DNA of 64,000 bases from NCBI RefSeq assembly GCF_000473365.1, contig NZ_KI421517.1:1429780-1493779 (forward strand), given 5' to 3'. Below the pieces are notes generated by a model. It made no database searches. It was not told the DNA's origin and was given only the letters and a program-made list of their open reading frames with translations. Numbering within the stretch: the stretch's first letter is position 1; each line of letters starts with the position of its first letter. Both the position numbers and the translations under genes were made by a program. Source of the stretch: Adhaeribacter aquaticus DSM 16391. Its GTDB lineage: Bacteria > Bacteroidota > Bacteroidia > Cytophagales > Hymenobacteraceae. Below, one piece after another: positions 17,567 to 26,754 of the stretch.

Positions 17567-18334
17567 ATGAAAATTATTTTTGTTTCCCTGATTTTGCTAT
17601 TGGTCTTATTCGTTACTGTTTCGGCCTCATTCCCTTTTTTACCTAATTATAATTCTTGTGTAGCAGAAGATGGAGGCTTACTAAAAACCCAATGGAAGCA
17701 AATGGGCGGCTTCGAAAAATTTACACCCGATAAATTAAGACTTGGTTGTTGGAGTACTGCCCTGGCACAAATTGTTTATTACCATCAGTTAAAGCCATTT
17801 GGGCAAGTGCAATATATCTCCCGGCAAGGATATAAAATAAACCAAAAGTTAGACAGTTTGCCATTCAATTTTAAACTCTTTAGCGCCTCTATTGATTCGA
17901 ATACAACTGAAGAAGCGGCGAACGAAATGGCAAGGTATAATTACTATGCGGCGTTGGTTGTTCAGAAAGATTTTGGCACCGACCGGTACATGAATAAATT
18001 AGCACCGGCCAGGTTATTTGAAAAACACTTTAATGTAAAGGCTGAACGCTTTATTTCTTTTCATCAAATTGCGCCCTATACCTTAGGTAAACTGGAGAAA
18101 GTAATTTATAACGAATTGAATGAAAAACGACCGGTTTTCCTGCACTTTGCCAACTTGAAAGACTTTGGTCACTCGCTGGTTATTGATGGCTATTGTTATA
18201 AAGACGGCGTTTTTATGGTACATACCAACCAGGGCCAGGGCGGACCAACGGATGGCTGGTATAATTTTTACAAAGGTATTCTCAGACCTGATGATAATGC
18301 TTTACGGGTGGTATATACTTTTAAACCCCAATAA
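17567..18334 (+). CDS. Exported C10/streptopain-like cysteine protease homologue
   Basis: 255 aa with a signal peptide (about 1-20). It carries the C10-type active-site pattern LGCWSTALAQIVYYH with Cys61 as nucleophile (compare GCVATAxAQIMxYH in streptopain relatives), His202 in FGHSLVIDGY, and a final HTNQGQGGPTDGWYNF that corresponds to the NWGWGGxxDGYY segment. It lacks the long propeptide and Ig-like tails of typical C10 enzymes, so it may be a minimal or diverged member. It lies 127 bp after the AraC-type regulator and may be its target. Confidence 0.68.
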   Translation: MKIIFVSLILLLVLFVTVSASFPFLPNYNSCVAEDGGLLKTQWKQMGGFEKFTPDKLRLGCWSTALAQIVYYHQLKPFGQVQYISRQGYKINQKLDSLPFNFKLFSASIDSNTTEEAANEMARYNYYAALVVQKDFGTDRYMNKLAPARLFEKHFNVKAERFISFHQIAPYTLGKLEKVIYNELNEKRPVFLHFANLKDFGHSLVIDGYCYKDGVFMVHTNQGQGGPTDGWYNFYKGILRPDDNALRVVYTFKPQ

Positions 18335-18452
18335 ATACCAAGTGCCAGCGCTGAATTATAATTAGAGATAGCTATAAAGGTTTAAATCCCGTAAATGGGG
18401 TACAGTAAAATTTTAGTAACCATTACTTTTTAGGTAAATACTAAATACCTGT

Positions 18453-19250
18453 ATGCCATCACCAACAGAAACAACGCTTTTAACAGGCAAACGAATTTTA
18501 ATAACAGGCGCCTCAACGGGCTTAGGTTTTGCTATGGCCAAAGCACTGGCTACGGCAGGGGCATCAGTTTTAGTAACTGGTCGCTCTAGAGAAAAGTTAG
18601 GTAGGGCTATCCAAAAATTGAGTGGTCTGGGCGGAGAGGTGTATGGCCTACAAATGGATGTCCGGCAGGAAGACTCTATTGCCAAGGCATTGGATTGGGT
18701 AAAGGATAAGTGGGGTACGCTGGACATGCTGGTAAACAATGCCGGCATAGGTATGCGCACAGTAAACCCATCTTTTCTTTCCGATCCCAAACCTTTTTAT
18801 GTGGTAACAGCCGCCGGTTTCCGCGATTTAATTGAGACTAACCTGACCGGGTACTTTTTAGTAGCCAAGGCTTTTGTGTCGTTGTTTATAGAGCAGGGCA
18901 AAGGTAAGATTGTTAACATATCTATGAACCAGGAAACCATGAACCGCAAGGGCTTTGTGCCCTACGGCCCTTCCCGGGCCGGAGCAGAATCGCTGTCTTG
19001 TATTATGGCCGAAGATTTAAAGGAACACCACATTGATGTGAATATATTATTACCCGGGGGCGCTACCGAGACTGAGATGATACCGGAAGCTTATAAAAAA
19101 CATTTTAGGGAAAGCGGCTATTTGCTTAGCCCGGATATTATGGGCGACCCGATTTTATTCCTGGCCTCCGACGAAAGCAACGGCATTACAAACCAGCGAA
19201 TTGTAGCCAAAGAATTTGATACCTGGAAACAGCAGCATAAAGCAGAGTAA
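18453..19250 (+). CDS. Short-chain dehydrogenase/reductase
   Basis: 265 aa, classical SDR length. The Rossmann nucleotide-binding motif TGASTGLG is at 18-25, NNAG at 95-98, and the catalytic Ser157 in IVNISMN. The active-site Tyr171 is followed by Arg at 175 (YGPSR), where classical SDRs have Lys (YxxxK). That change can lower or alter activity, so the protein may be an unusual reductase. The TGRS segment after beta-2 suggests an NADP(H) preference. No operon partner is evident. Confidence 0.87.
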   Translation: MPSPTETTLLTGKRILITGASTGLGFAMAKALATAGASVLVTGRSREKLGRAIQKLSGLGGEVYGLQMDVRQEDSIAKALDWVKDKWGTLDMLVNNAGIGMRTVNPSFLSDPKPFYVVTAAGFRDLIETNLTGYFLVAKAFVSLFIEQGKGKIVNISMNQETMNRKGFVPYGPSRAGAESLSCIMAEDLKEHHIDVNILLPGGATETEMIPEAYKKHFRESGYLLSPDIMGDPILFLASDESNGITNQRIVAKEFDTWKQQHKAE

Positions 19251-19312
19251 CCTTTTATAAAAGATTAGCCGCTAATAAGTTTTAAACCAGAAAACTACAG
19301 ACTAGATACCCT

Positions 19313-20059
19313 ATGCCGGAAGGACCCGAAATGGTTTTCCTGAAAGAGCAAGCCGCGCAATTTATTGGTTGCTCTATTATTAGCGCAACTGGTCAGGCAC
19401 CGCATCTGCCTTTTCAGGAACTTCCGGAACAAACATTAAATAATATCAGAACGTTTGGGAAAGAAATATTCTTTTGCTTCTCCGACCTCACCATTCGTAT
19501 TCATCTAATGCTCTTCGGGAAGTACAGCATAAACGGAGAATTGAACCGAGAACTGCGATTGGGATTAGAGTTTGAAACCGGTACTATTAACTTTTATGCT
19601 TGTGATTGCCGCATTATTTCCCAGCCATTAAATGATGTGTATGATTGGAGTTCAGATGTCATGCAAAAATCTTTTAATCCTGAAAAAGCATTAGAGAAGC
19701 TATACAAAGAACCAAAGAAGTTAATTTGTGAGGCTTTACTGGATCAGGCTATTCTGGCCGGGGTGGGTAATGGCATTAAAAATGAAGTTTTGTATCAAAG
19801 GCAAATTCATCCGGAAAGCCAGGTGGGAGAGATTCCACCGGAAGAAGTAAGAAAACTAATTAATGCGTGTGTAACATTCAGTGCCCAATACCTTCGTTGG
19901 TTGCAGGAAGGGAATAGAAATGAGCACTGGCAAGTGTATAGGCAGAAAGTTTGCCCCCGGGACCAGATTCCATTACGTAAGGAGAAAATTGGAAAGGGAG
20001 GGCGGTCTTGCTACTTCTGTGATAAGTGCCAGCAGTTATACCACATAAATACTCTTTAA
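19313..20059 (+). CDS. Fpg/Nei-family DNA glycosylase
   Basis: 248 aa. The N-terminus MPEGPEM supplies the catalytic Pro2 (Schiff base) and Glu3. The H2TH motif region contains QAILAGVGNGIKNEVLY, and a C-terminal zinc-finger-like segment runs from KVCPRDQ to CYFCDKCQQ. It excises oxidised bases and nicks abasic sites in base-excision repair. Oddity: the finger has Cys214, 233, 236 and 239 but spacing CPRD instead of CxxC, so its metal site is unusual. Whether it acts on 8-oxoG or oxidised pyrimidines is unclear. It is convergent with polA. Confidence 0.85.
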   Translation: MPEGPEMVFLKEQAAQFIGCSIISATGQAPHLPFQELPEQTLNNIRTFGKEIFFCFSDLTIRIHLMLFGKYSINGELNRELRLGLEFETGTINFYACDCRIISQPLNDVYDWSSDVMQKSFNPEKALEKLYKEPKKLICEALLDQAILAGVGNGIKNEVLYQRQIHPESQVGEIPPEEVRKLINACVTFSAQYLRWLQEGNRNEHWQVYRQKVCPRDQIPLRKEKIGKGGRSCYFCDKCQQLYHINTL

Positions 20060-20125
20060 GAAATATTATAGGCAGCTAACTGCTGGTGGAAACCTTAAAA
20101 AATTCATAGTTTAAGTTGCAGTAAT

Positions 20126-22747
20126 TTAATCCCGCAAAACTTTATAATCCTCTTGGTCTAACCAATTTTTACCAACCGTTACTTCCACTTTTAAAGGTAC
20201 TAATAAATCGGCCTTGCTTTCCATAATACGGGTTACTTCCGGAATTAAAAAGTCCAGTTCAGTATCGGCGGCATCAAATACCAGCTCGTCATGTACCTGC
20301 AAAATTAACCTTGATCTTAATTTATGTTGTAAAAGGAACTGGTCTATTAATACCATCGCTTCTTTTATGATATCTGCGGCCAAGCCTTGTAATGGTGCAT
20401 TTACGGCCATGCGTTCGGCCACTTTCCGGGTGGTGCCGTTGCGGGAATCAATACCTTCAATGTAGCGAATGCGGCCGTACCGCGTTCGGGTAAAACCTTT
20501 TTCCCGGGTTTCGGCTAAAGATTTCTCCAGGTATTTCTGTATGGAAGAGAACTCCTGGAAATAAGCTTCTATCACTTGCTTTGCTTCTTTTTGCGATATT
20601 TTTAAACGATTAGAAAGTCCCCAGGGGGTAATGCCATAAGCAATTCCGAAGTTCACGCCTTTGGCTTTGCTGCGCATATCTTTAGTAACCTGGTCTTCGG
20701 CAACCTTAAAAATGCGGCTGGCAGTGGTAGTATGAATATCTTTCCCGGCCCGGAAGGATTCAATCATAACCGGATCTTCACTTAAAGCAGCCAATAACCG
20801 GAGTTCTACCTGGTTGTAATCAATACTGACAATACTAAAATCCGGATTAGAAGGTACAATGGCTTTCCGTACTTCGCGCCCGGCCTCGTTGCGGATGGGT
20901 AGGTTTTGCAGGTTAGGATCGGTGCAGCTTAACCTACCGGTACCAGCTACTATTTGCTGAAATGTAGGATGAATTTTGCCGGTAGTTGGGTTTATATACC
21001 TGGGAAGTGCCTCTACATAATTAGTAATAATCTTGTTTAGTTTCCGATAATTCAGCAAATCGGCTACAAACGGGTATTTGGGTGCCAGGTCTATTAAAAA
21101 TGGTTCGGCAGTGGATATTTGTCCGGTTTTAGTTTTCTTTAGCTCCGCCGGATCCGCAATTTGTTGCAGTATCTCGGCCGTTTTAGATGGAGAGTTAAGA
21201 TTGAATTTGGTTCCGGCAGTTTGATGTAGTTGTTGTTCCAGGTTGTGCAGCTGTTGGGTTAAAGCCTCACTAATGTAAGTTAAAGCTTCGGTATCTATTC
21301 GTATTCCTTGCAGTTCCATTCGGGCAATAACCGCCTCCAGGGGTAGCTCTACTTCCCGTAATAAACTGTCTAATTCCATCTCCTCAATTTTGCTCATAAT
21401 GGTTTTATGAGCTTTTGGTAAAGCAGGCAAATAATTTAAGTCATAGAAGGAATCACTAATCTTAAACTCCGCTAGCTGGTACTTATCCCGGATATACGTC
21501 CATTCTATTTTGGCGTCTGGTTCCAATAAATAAGCGGCTAAGATTAAATCTGTCCATTGACTGCTTAAGGTAAGGTTTAATTCATTTATTTTTTTTAGTA
21601 AAGGCTTTAATTGCCAGCCTGTTTTGGTTATAGCCTCCTGATCCAGAAAACTGATCAACTGATGCCATTCCGATTCTTGTACAAGGTTTATTTCATAAAT
21701 AGCGTTTTCCCCATCGGCCATTGCGTATAAAGAATCGGGATGATTTTCAAGGAAACCTACCGCCACCTCTTTAGCTGTTTGTAATTGCTGTATGGCTTTT
21801 GCTGCATTTACCTGATTAAGTGAAACCGTAGGTGCCTCGGTTTGGGAGTTGTTGCTGCCATCCGAGGAGATAAGGCCTTGCCGGGTCAGTCGTTCCTTTA
21901 TTTTAGAAAACTGAAGTTCATTTAATAGAGGCAATAATTTACTTTCGTCGGGTTGATGTGTTATAACATCCTCCCAATTAATAGTAACATCTAACTCACC
22001 GGTTAAAAGAGCTAAGAATTTATTTTCTTCTAACTGCTCCCGAAACGTCTGAATAGCTTCTTTAACCTTGGTTTGTTTTATGGTATCAGCTTTGGCTATT
22101 AGTTCTTCTACAGAATGGTATTCTTCCAGCAGGGAGGCTGCGGTTTTGTCGCCAATGCCCTTGATGCCCGGAATATTATCTACGCTATCTCCTCTTAAAG
22201 CTAAGTAATCGGCAATCTGGTGCGGCTCTACCCCGTATTTATTTTTTACGCCAACCGCATCCAAAGTCTCCATGGCCGCACCCTTATAGGCTGGCCGGAA
22301 AAGAAAAATATCACTGGTTACCAATTGCGCAAAATCTTTATCCGGACTTACTATATAAACCGAGTAGCCCAGGCTGGCACCTTGCTTAGCCATGGCCGCA
22401 ATCACATCGTCGGCTTCGTAGCCTTCTTCTTTCATTACCGGGATTTGCAGGGCTTCTAGTAACCGCATGGCGTAAGGAAAAGCATCGTAAATTTCTGAAG
22501 GCATTTTCTCCCGATTAGCTTTATAGGTAGAGGCAACTTCTACCCGGCCTTTGGCCCGGGAATCAAGGGCGGCCGCAATGGCATCTGGCTTTTCTTCAGT
22601 TATAACCTGCAAAATATAGTTAAAAAATACCAGCGGCGTTCGGGTATCAATACCGGTAGTGGTACCAAACTTTTTCCCCATGGTAGCAAAATGTGCCCGG
22701 TACAACAACGGCATTACATCGAGCAGGAAGAGTTTTTTATCTTTCAT
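20126..22747 (-). CDS. polA: DNA polymerase I with degenerate 3'-5' exonuclease domain
   Basis: 873 aa. The N-terminal 5' nuclease domain (1-290) keeps its acidic sites (YEADDV, SPDKDFAQL, GDSVDNIPG). The polymerase domain has motif A SIDYNQVELR (Asp643), motif B with R692, K696, F700 and Y704, and motif C QVHDELVF (Asp820). The middle domain (about 310-440) lacks the exonuclease motifs: DxE is replaced by VGFLENH and NxxxD by QLKPLLKK, so proofreading is very likely absent. It is shorter than E. coli Pol I (928 aa). Its ATG overlaps the uvsE stop by 4 bp (ATGA), giving translational coupling. Confidence 0.93.
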   Translation of the reverse strand: MKDKKLFLLDVMPLLYRAHFATMGKKFGTTTGIDTRTPLVFFNYILQVITEEKPDAIAAALDSRAKGRVEVASTYKANREKMPSEIYDAFPYAMRLLEALQIPVMKEEGYEADDVIAAMAKQGASLGYSVYIVSPDKDFAQLVTSDIFLFRPAYKGAAMETLDAVGVKNKYGVEPHQIADYLALRGDSVDNIPGIKGIGDKTAASLLEEYHSVEELIAKADTIKQTKVKEAIQTFREQLEENKFLALLTGELDVTINWEDVITHQPDESKLLPLLNELQFSKIKERLTRQGLISSDGSNNSQTEAPTVSLNQVNAAKAIQQLQTAKEVAVGFLENHPDSLYAMADGENAIYEINLVQESEWHQLISFLDQEAITKTGWQLKPLLKKINELNLTLSSQWTDLILAAYLLEPDAKIEWTYIRDKYQLAEFKISDSFYDLNYLPALPKAHKTIMSKIEEMELDSLLREVELPLEAVIARMELQGIRIDTEALTYISEALTQQLHNLEQQLHQTAGTKFNLNSPSKTAEILQQIADPAELKKTKTGQISTAEPFLIDLAPKYPFVADLLNYRKLNKIITNYVEALPRYINPTTGKIHPTFQQIVAGTGRLSCTDPNLQNLPIRNEAGREVRKAIVPSNPDFSIVSIDYNQVELRLLAALSEDPVMIESFRAGKDIHTTTASRIFKVAEDQVTKDMRSKAKGVNFGIAYGITPWGLSNRLKISQKEAKQVIEAYFQEFSSIQKYLEKSLAETREKGFTRTRYGRIRYIEGIDSRNGTTRKVAERMAVNAPLQGLAADIIKEAMVLIDQFLLQHKLRSRLILQVHDELVFDAADTELDFLIPEVTRIMESKADLLVPLKVEVTVGKNWLDQEDYKVLRD

Positions 22748-23655
22748 AGTTGCGGTAATTTATAATCTGCCAGGTATTTGGCTACAGCAAGTTCTTTGGC
22801 TTTAGCTTCAAACATGATATCAATGTCTTGCCCGTAGGTATTTACCTCTTCATGTAAGTAATCGGCATGCGCGGTTGGTACAGCAGCCGGATCCTCGTAC
22901 TTCTTTTTAGAGCTGGAAAAATGAATAACCGGGGTTGTTCCGGTTGGCCAGGTGCTGATGGCGGCCAGCAATGCTTCCTGCTCACTTAAACCACCTGTAC
23001 AAAACTGGTGATGGAAATAATCGAAAGTAATAGGAATGTTAGTTTGCCCGTGCAGCCACAATAAATCCTTTACGCTAAACATGTTGGCCTTGTCATCATT
23101 TTCTACAGCCAGCCTTTTTCGGACGTTGTCGGGTAAGCTCATGTATTTTTCAGCAAATCGGGCTAAAGCCGATACTTTATCCCCAAAGGCCCCGCCCACG
23201 TGTATGTTTATTTTGGCATAAGGTGTTTGCGGCAGGTTCAGCAAATCCATCACGGTGGCGTGCTGATTTAACTCGTGTAAGGTTTTGGTTAATACCTGTT
23301 CAGAATTGGCGGCCAGCACATTAAAAGGTCCCGGATGATAAGTAAGCCGGAGCCCATTCTTAGTTGCTTTTTCGCCGCAGCGGGCTAATACTTCTTTTAT
23401 CGCTTCGTAGTCTGGCATATCCTCAATCCGGTATTGGCTCATCCAGGGCACCATATCTGAGCTCATCCGGAAAAACAAGATCTTATTCTGAATATTCCAG
23501 TCGATTATTTTTTCGAAATCTATAAAATTAGCTAAAGCCAGACTGGAAGCATATGTAATGCCTTTTTCCAGAAAGGTTCTTTTCATCATGGAGCGGTTTA
23601 CCTGAACTTTCTGGGCCGCCAATGTTAAATTAATAGATGCATACCCAACGCGCAT
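22744..23655 (-). CDS. uvsE: UV-damage endonuclease UvsE/UvdE
   Basis: 303 aa, the usual bacterial UVDE length. The TIM-barrel enzyme nicks DNA 5' to UV photoproducts. Visible family features: MRVGYASINLTL at the N-terminus, RMSSDMVPWMSQY, LTYHPGPFNVL, NIHVGGAFGDK, LAVENDD and TFDYFHHQFC, which hold the metal-coordinating His/Glu/Asp residues. Its last codons overlap the polA start (ATGA), so nicking enzyme and polymerase/5' nuclease are made together: incision, flap removal and gap filling in one transcript. Confidence 0.92.
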   Translation of the reverse strand: MRVGYASINLTLAAQKVQVNRSMMKRTFLEKGITYASSLALANFIDFEKIIDWNIQNKILFFRMSSDMVPWMSQYRIEDMPDYEAIKEVLARCGEKATKNGLRLTYHPGPFNVLAANSEQVLTKTLHELNQHATVMDLLNLPQTPYAKINIHVGGAFGDKVSALARFAEKYMSLPDNVRKRLAVENDDKANMFSVKDLLWLHGQTNIPITFDYFHHQFCTGGLSEQEALLAAISTWPTGTTPVIHFSSSKKKYEDPAAVPTAHADYLHEEVNTYGQDIDIMFEAKAKELAVAKYLADYKLPQL

Positions 23656-23893
23656 AAGTAATTCTGATTTAATTAAACCTAAAGGAGTTGTGGGCTTCAG
23701 GTTTATATCTGTTTAAATAACTTACGCAGAACAGATAATTAAGGGAATTCATCTTACGGGTATAGGGCTGGAAAATCCCATTAAAATGAAAAGAGCGTAT
23801 GCAGAAATACGAACCAACATACTTTTCAATACACTCAAAAAGAAGGTTGATCTGACTGGTTACTTTTCTTTTCCTGATGTAAATTTTTACTTA

Positions 23894-24316
23894 TCAGAGT
23901 TGTTTTCGTTCCCGCAGCAAATCCCGGATCTCGGTTAATAGCAGTTCTTCTTTTGTAGGAGTGGGAGTGGCGGGGGCCGCTTCTTCTTTCCGCTTTAAGC
24001 TGTTTATGCTTTTTACCAAAGCAAAAATAGAAATGCCAATAATCAGAAAATTAACTACAGTCTGAATAAAATTACCATAATTAAGAGAGGCTCCTGCTTT
24101 TACAACTTTCCCGTTTTCTATAATGGGATCAGTTAGCTGTATTTTTAAATCGGTAAAATCTACTCCGCCTGTTGCTACACCAATAGGTGGCATTAGAATA
24201 TCATTTACTAATGACGTAACAATAGAACCAAAGGCGGCTCCTATCACTACTGCTACTGCTAAATCTATAACATTGCCCTTAACAGCAAATTGTTTAAATT
24301 CGGAAACGGTACGCAT
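23894..24316 (-). CDS. mscL: Large-conductance mechanosensitive channel MscL
   Basis: 140 aa. N-terminal amphipathic helix, then TM1 (DLAVAVVIGAAFGSIVTSLV) with the pore-lining GxxxG-type glycines and alanines, a periplasmic loop of about 35 residues, and TM2 (FLIIGISIFALVKSIN) followed by a charged cytoplasmic helix (EELLLTEIRDLLRERK). It forms a pentameric osmotic safety valve in the inner membrane. Single gene. Confidence 0.95.
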   Translation of the reverse strand: MRTVSEFKQFAVKGNVIDLAVAVVIGAAFGSIVTSLVNDILMPPIGVATGGVDFTDLKIQLTDPIIENGKVVKAGASLNYGNFIQTVVNFLIIGISIFALVKSINSLKRKEEAAPATPTPTKEELLLTEIRDLLRERKQL

Positions 24317-24578
24317 ATTCTTTTAATTTTAGGTGATTAGTTTTAATGCTGCGTCTTTATATAAAAAGTATGGGGATAAGGTTTGGGAATTAGCAAAGTT
24401 TATTGTAATTGGAGGAGGTTAAAAATATTTATGAAAGTAGAAGTTCTTTTGTGTCGTGTTGAAGGATATATTCTTTTATATGTTCAAAGCACTAACACTA
24501 AAGTTTTTTGGTCGTAATGTAAAAAAGTTTCTAATCTTTTCGATTAAAACAAAACCAACCTTTTTCCAATTCTATTAA

Positions 24579-26696
24579 ATGCACCAGGAAATTAATAATG
24601 TTACTGGCAACAATGTAGTGAACATATTTCAAGGCGGGGGGGAAATGGGAGCCCTCATGCGCGATTATAATTGGGATAACCATCCGTTAGGGAACCCTGC
24701 TAATTGGCCGGGAAGCCTAAAAAATAACATTAGACTGTTACTTAACTCCGGATTTCCAATGTTTTTATGGTGGTCTGAGGAGTTATTCATGTTTCATAAT
24801 GACGCTTATTTACCGGCCTTGGGCAATAAACATCCGGAAGCCTTAGGTGCCCGCGCCCGGGAAATGTGGTCAGAAATTTGGAAGGAAGTAGGAGTAGTAG
24901 TGGAGAATATTCTGCAAGGGGGAAAACCATTTTATGCGGAAGCGCTTCCTTTGTATCTGGAGCGAAAGGGATTTCTGGAAGAAACCTACTGGACGTTTTC
25001 CTACAGCCCTGCGTTTGAGAATAATGGTTTGGTAAACGGAATTTTTTGTGCCTGCGACGAAGTAACCGGTATGGTGCAGGGGGCCAGGCGCCTGAAATCG
25101 CTGAAAGATGTTTCGGAGGGGGTTACAACGGTACAAACCCTGGAGCAAGTAGGCCAGTTAACGTGCGACCTGCTTTACCAGAATAATAATGATTTACCGT
25201 TTTGCCTGATTTACTTACTTAATAATACGGCCACTACAGCCACTTTAATGGGCAAGGCGGGGCCTATTTCGGAAAAAGCTGCCCCGCTGGCCATAGATAT
25301 GACTGATGCTGAAGTGCCCTGGATGCTCCATCAGGTGGAGGCGACCAGGCAAGCCGTTGTATTAGATTGTTCCAGTTTAAAGATATCTAGTGGGCAGGGG
25401 CAGGTATTGCCTGATGTAGTGCAACAGGCAACTGTATTACCAATTATGCGCCCGGGGCAAAACAAAATAATTGGATTCTTTATCTCTGGCATAAGCCCTT
25501 TACTTGAATATAAGGATGATTACAGGGGTTACCATTCCTTGATTGTGGGTCAGATTGCTAACTCAATTTCCAGTGTACAGGCAAGAGAAGCGCTTACCCG
25601 CCAGCAGCAATACCTGAAGGAAATATTTGAACAGGCACCGGTAGGTATAGCTATTGTTAGGGGCCCGGAGCATATAATAGACCTTGCTAATCCGACGGTT
25701 TGTGAGATTTGGCGCAGAAAGCCGGAAGAAGTTATGGGAAAACCAGTAAAAGAAGCACTTCCGGAAGTAGTGGATCAGGGAATAATTCAGTTGTTGGATA
25801 CAGTAGTAAATACCGGTGTACCCTTTAAAGCAAGTGAATTACCTTTAAATTTTGAGCGGAATGGGGTATTCGAGAAATCATATCTGAATTTTATTTACCA
25901 CCCCATGCGCGATACCCAGGGTTTTATTACCGGAGTTATTGCGGTAGCAATAGATATTACCGAGCAGGTTAAGTTCCGGCAATCTGTAGAGGCACTTAAT
26001 GAGGAATTACTTGCTACCAATGCCGATCTGGATAATTTTGTTTATTCTGCTTCGCATGATTTAAAAACTCCTATTTTAAACATAGAAGGTTTAATGACGG
26101 CCCTGATAGAGGAAATGCCATCGGAAGCGTTGCACAACGAAGGCATCCGGCACATCATACAATTAATAGAAGGTGCCATTAACCGATTTAGAAAAACTGT
26201 TTTAGATCTTTCGGAAGTTGCTAAAATACAGCGGCAGGATGAGGCCGATCTAACTTACGTAAATTTAGCCGCAGTTGTAGCCGAAGTGCGGCTTGATCTG
26301 GAAGCTCAGATACAGGAAGCGAATGCCCAAATTCAAACAGCATTAGTTCCGGATATCACCATTCAATTTTCTGCTAAGAATATCAGAAGTATTATTTACA
26401 ATCTGCTTAGCAACGCCCTTAAATACCGATCACCAGACCGGCAGCCAGTTATTCAGATTTCCTCGGAGATTACTCCTACCCATGTAATACTGTCTGTAAC
26501 AGATAATGGCCTGGGATTTAAAGTAGCGGATGAAGATAAAATATTCTCTATGTTTAAACGCCTGCACGACCACGTAGAAGGTACCGGTATAGGCTTATAT
26601 ATTGTGAAAAGAATCGTACAAAATGCGGGCGGATATATAAAGGTAGAAAGCCAGGTGGGGGTTGGTTCTACCTTTAACATTTTCTTTAAAAAATAA
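24579..26696 (+). CDS. PAS/GAF sensor histidine kinase
   Basis: 705 aa, soluble. An N-terminal PAS-like module (about 25-165; PMFLWWSEELFMFHNDAY) is followed by a GAF-like domain (about 170-335), a PAS (about 345-465), HisKA with His493 (YSASHDLKTPI) and HATPase_c (about 600-705; NLLSNALKYRS, DNGLGF, GTGIGLYIV). No receiver is fused or adjacent, so it is an orphan. The core is very close to that of the kinase at 10753, including the FSMFKRLHDHV segment. Confidence 0.92.
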   Translation: MHQEINNVTGNNVVNIFQGGGEMGALMRDYNWDNHPLGNPANWPGSLKNNIRLLLNSGFPMFLWWSEELFMFHNDAYLPALGNKHPEALGARAREMWSEIWKEVGVVVENILQGGKPFYAEALPLYLERKGFLEETYWTFSYSPAFENNGLVNGIFCACDEVTGMVQGARRLKSLKDVSEGVTTVQTLEQVGQLTCDLLYQNNNDLPFCLIYLLNNTATTATLMGKAGPISEKAAPLAIDMTDAEVPWMLHQVEATRQAVVLDCSSLKISSGQGQVLPDVVQQATVLPIMRPGQNKIIGFFISGISPLLEYKDDYRGYHSLIVGQIANSISSVQAREALTRQQQYLKEIFEQAPVGIAIVRGPEHIIDLANPTVCEIWRRKPEEVMGKPVKEALPEVVDQGIIQLLDTVVNTGVPFKASELPLNFERNGVFEKSYLNFIYHPMRDTQGFITGVIAVAIDITEQVKFRQSVEALNEELLATNADLDNFVYSASHDLKTPILNIEGLMTALIEEMPSEALHNEGIRHIIQLIEGAINRFRKTVLDLSEVAKIQRQDEADLTYVNLAAVVAEVRLDLEAQIQEANAQIQTALVPDITIQFSAKNIRSIIYNLLSNALKYRSPDRQPVIQISSEITPTHVILSVTDNGLGFKVADEDKIFSMFKRLHDHVEGTGIGLYIVKRIVQNAGGYIKVESQVGVGSTFNIFFKK

Positions 26697-26754
26697 CCCT
26701 TTCAGCAGGCCTGGAATTATACAGTTATTAACCCAAGCCTGCTGTTGAAGGGTT
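26695..26754. terminator. Long hairpin between convergent genes
   Basis: CAGCAGGC (26703-26710) pairs with GCCTGCTG (26737-26744), and an outer AACCCT/AGGGTT pair extends the stem. The loop is about 26 nt. No T-tract on either side, so it may work as a weak bidirectional terminator or a 3' stabiliser. Confidence 0.5.
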
